A stretch of DNA of 15,721 nucleotides from Deltaproteobacteria bacterium. Lineage in GTDB: Bacteria > Desulfobacterota > GWC2-55-46 > S146-73. A program made the position numbers and the translations under genes. Under the pieces are notes generated by a model that was not told where the DNA came from, did not search any database, and saw nothing but the letters and a program-made list of their open reading frames with translations. Positions 14,264 through 15,721 of the stretch are shown here, piece after piece; the first letter of the stretch is position 1; each line of letters starts with the position of its first letter. The stretch is taken from positions 1-15,721 of the forward strand of contig WGFF01000107.1 in assembly GCA_015492355.1 (NCBI GenBank), read 5' to 3'.

Positions 14264-15520
14264 ATGGAATCGAAACAGGCAGGCAGAGTCCTTGTTGTTC
14301 TCCTGGATGGGGTATCCTACTCCATACTGGACGAATACATTGAAAAAGGCTACCTCCACCATCTCAGAGACATACTCGTCCATGGCTTCAGGTTATGTCA
14401 GATGGATGCATCCATACCAGAGGTATCGAATGTAACATGGTCGTCCTTTATAACAGGTGTGAATCCCGGTGAACACGGGATATTTGGCTATGTTGACCTC
14501 CTCCCTGGAAGCTACAAGGTCTTCTTCCCGGGTCTCGGTGATATTCAGGCACCGACCCTGTTCGATATACTTGCAAAGAGGGTGAAAGACAGGACCTCCA
14601 CCCTTTACAAGAGGTTCATTGGAAGGGTGAAAAGACCTATCAGGACTATAGTATCCCCTGAGACAGAAAACCTCCTCCGCCCCACTGCCAGCGACAGAAA
14701 GGACTGTGACGCATTCTTCAAGGACATGGTCATGTCTATCGAAAGGAAGAGCCTTGCCTTTGAAAGGATACTCAACGACGAATCATGGGACCTTTTTGTA
14801 TGTGTCATAAACGAGACCGATTCATTCCATCACCTCTTCTTCGATGCTGTAAAAGACCCCTGCAATCCAGCACACACTACCTTTATATCCCTCTACAGGA
14901 AGATAGACGAGGTAGTGGGCAGGCTGTTCACACGTTTTATGGAGGTAACAGAGGGTAAAGGCTTTTTCATGACCATATCTGATCACGGTTTTACAGGGAT
15001 AAAGAAGGATGTTTACCTGAACACATGGCTTAGAAAAAATGGATTCTTACGTATAGCATCTGATGGAAACCATCTGGAAGGTATAAACCTGGAAGGTATA
15101 AACACAGGCACTGTTGCGTTCTGTATCGATCCTGCAAGGATATACATAAACATGAAGGAAAGGTATCCTCTCGGCATGGTGAGTGAAAGGGACAGAAGAC
15201 CACTCATCGACGAACTGAAGAGCGCCCTCCACTCCATCGTCGATGACTGTGGCAGACCTGTAATCAGGGCGGTATACGAAAAGGATGAACTCTACAGTGG
15301 GCCACTGCGCGAGAAGGGACCAGACCTTGTATGTATACCCCACGATGGATTCAACCTGAGGGGTGGCTTGCAGAACCACACCGTCTTTGCAAACGGAGAG
15401 ACATCTGGCATGCATACCTCTTACGATGCCCACTGCGTACTGCCAGACTGGGTGCAGATACCAGAAAGGCTCCATATAGAAGACCTTGCAGGCTTTATAC
15501 TCGGCAATTTCATAGATTGA
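14264..15520 (+). CDS. Alkaline-phosphatase-superfamily phosphohydrolase/phosphodiesterase, substrate unknown
   Basis: A 418-residue cytoplasmic protein (no signal peptide) of the alkaline phosphatase/type I phosphodiesterase superfamily, close in style to COG3379 predicted phosphohydrolases or phosphomutases. All the expected two-metal ligands can be assigned: LLDGVS (D15), NVTWSSFITG (T58 as nucleophile), NETDSFHH (D186, H190), TISDHGF (D240, H241) and SGMHTSYDAH (H384). The pattern NPGEHGIFGY after the nucleophile is typical. The substrate cannot be read from the sequence; neighbours are a tRNA and a probable terminator, so context does not help. GGAG lies 8 nt before the ATG. A 15-bp tandem duplication at 15074-15103 repeats LEGIN. 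Confidence 0.85.
   Translation: MESKQAGRVLVVLLDGVSYSILDEYIEKGYLHHLRDILVHGFRLCQMDASIPEVSNVTWSSFITGVNPGEHGIFGYVDLLPGSYKVFFPGLGDIQAPTLFDILAKRVKDRTSTLYKRFIGRVKRPIRTIVSPETENLLRPTASDRKDCDAFFKDMVMSIERKSLAFERILNDESWDLFVCVINETDSFHHLFFDAVKDPCNPAHTTFISLYRKIDEVVGRLFTRFMEVTEGKGFFMTISDHGFTGIKKDVYLNTWLRKNGFLRIASDGNHLEGINLEGINTGTVAFCIDPARIYINMKERYPLGMVSERDRRPLIDELKSALHSIVDDCGRPVIRAVYEKDELYSGPLREKGPDLVCIPHDGFNLRGGLQNHTVFANGETSGMHTSYDAHCVLPDWVQIPERLHIEDLAGFILGNFID
15074..15103 (+). repeat. Exact 15-bp tandem duplication in the phosphohydrolase gene
   Basis: CTGGAAGGTATAAAC occurs at 15074-15088 and again at 15089-15103. The unit is five codons, so the frame is kept and the protein reads LEGIN twice (residues 271-280). 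It falls in a variable-looking stretch between the DHG motif and the C-terminal His. Confidence 0.9.
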
Positions 15521-15550
15521 CCACACAGGTATCCACTCCACCAGACAGAA

Positions 15551-15571
15551 ACCATAGCCCTCCACTATGGT
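15551..15571 (+). other. Hairpin downstream of the phosphohydrolase
   Basis: ACCATAG (15551-15557) pairs perfectly with CTATGGT (15565-15571) around a CCCTCCA loop. It begins 31 bp after the stop codon and is the first of three successive hairpins before the window end. Confidence 0.5.
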
Positions 15572-15582
15572 AGGGTCCTTTT

Positions 15583-15610
15583 GGGGTTTCAGGAGGTGTA
15601 AACCCCCTGA
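15583..15610 (+). other. Overlapping alternative hairpins with a Shine-Dalgarno-like loop
   Basis: GGGGTTT (15583-15589) can pair with AAACCCC (15600-15606), exposing AGGAGGTG in the loop. Alternatively TTCAGG (about 15588-15593) can pair with CCTGAA (about 15607-15612), with two further G-C pairs inside. The two folds exclude each other. No start codon follows at suitable spacing. Confidence 0.4.
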
Positions 15611-15613
15611 AGC

Positions 15614-15636
15614 AAGCAACGTAAGTTGCTTTTATA
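15614..15636 (+). terminator. Intrinsic terminator after the phosphohydrolase
   Basis: AAGCAAC (15614-15620) and GTTGCTT (15625-15631) form a perfect 7-bp stem with a GTAA tetraloop, followed by TTATATAA. This is the best terminator shape in the window and lies 94 bp after the phosphohydrolase stop. Confidence 0.6.
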
Positions 15637-15721
15637 TAATGGGTCATCAAATCGAACCTGAACTTTATTGTGGGGAAACCCTCCGGGCTATCGCCCTTTT
15701 CTGGTAAAAGAGTGTTTTCCC

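Noticed and set aside
14033..15721. tRNA-Gly 3' end as an integration site for a mobile element
   Set aside because: No integrase, no second copy of the tRNA 3' sequence in the window, and the downstream gene has ordinary composition.
1..15721. CRISPR array, transposase, toxin-antitoxin or phage defence genes
   Set aside because: No regularly spaced repeats and no proteins of these families were seen on either strand.

Overview
The window looks like ordinary chromosome from a Gram-negative bacterium with moderate GC content. Arginine codons are mostly AGG/AGA and ATA is common for isoleucine. The GyrB carries the long C-terminal insertion typical of Gram-negative gyrases, the aconitase resembles the short 'Aquifex-type' family, and the tRNA gene encodes its CCA end. 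These traits fit Nitrospirota, thermophilic Desulfobacterota or Aquificota-like relatives. This is inference from sequence character, not a placement.

Layout. (1) Positions 1-2653, + strand: the C-terminal three quarters of gyrB, then an NYN-nuclease/cold-shock-domain protein probably in the same transcript. (2) Positions 2781-4299, - strand: uspA, tatA/B-like, tatC, tightly spaced and driven by an extended -10 promoter near 4411. (3) Positions 4498-5817, + strand: rarA (mgsA). (4) Positions 5897-11864, + strand: a biotin operon, bioB-bioF-bioHC-bioA-bioD, headed by a clear BirA-type operator. (5) Positions 11840-13774, - strand: aconitase, whose 3' end overlaps that of bioD by 25 bp. (6) Positions 14033-14106: tRNA-Gly(CCC). 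(7) Positions 14264-15520: an alkaline-phosphatase-superfamily phosphohydrolase of unknown substrate, followed by a cluster of hairpins including a terminator.

The biotin operon appears to carry a full pathway. BioC (methylation of malonyl-thioester) and BioH (demethylation of pimeloyl-ACP methyl ester) make the pimeloyl chain together with fatty-acid synthesis. BioF, BioA, BioD and BioB then convert pimeloyl-ACP to biotin. Here BioH and BioC, the opening and closing steps, are fused in one 549-residue protein. The DNA for the linker between them contains a palindrome and a short repeat also found in two intergenic regions. Other unusual points are a serine in place of one expected Fe-S cysteine in BioB, and a 15-bp perfect hairpin directly upstream of bioD, which has no visible ribosome binding site. 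I found no phage, transposase, CRISPR array or defence locus. The most novel content is in the architecture and regulation of the biotin operon.
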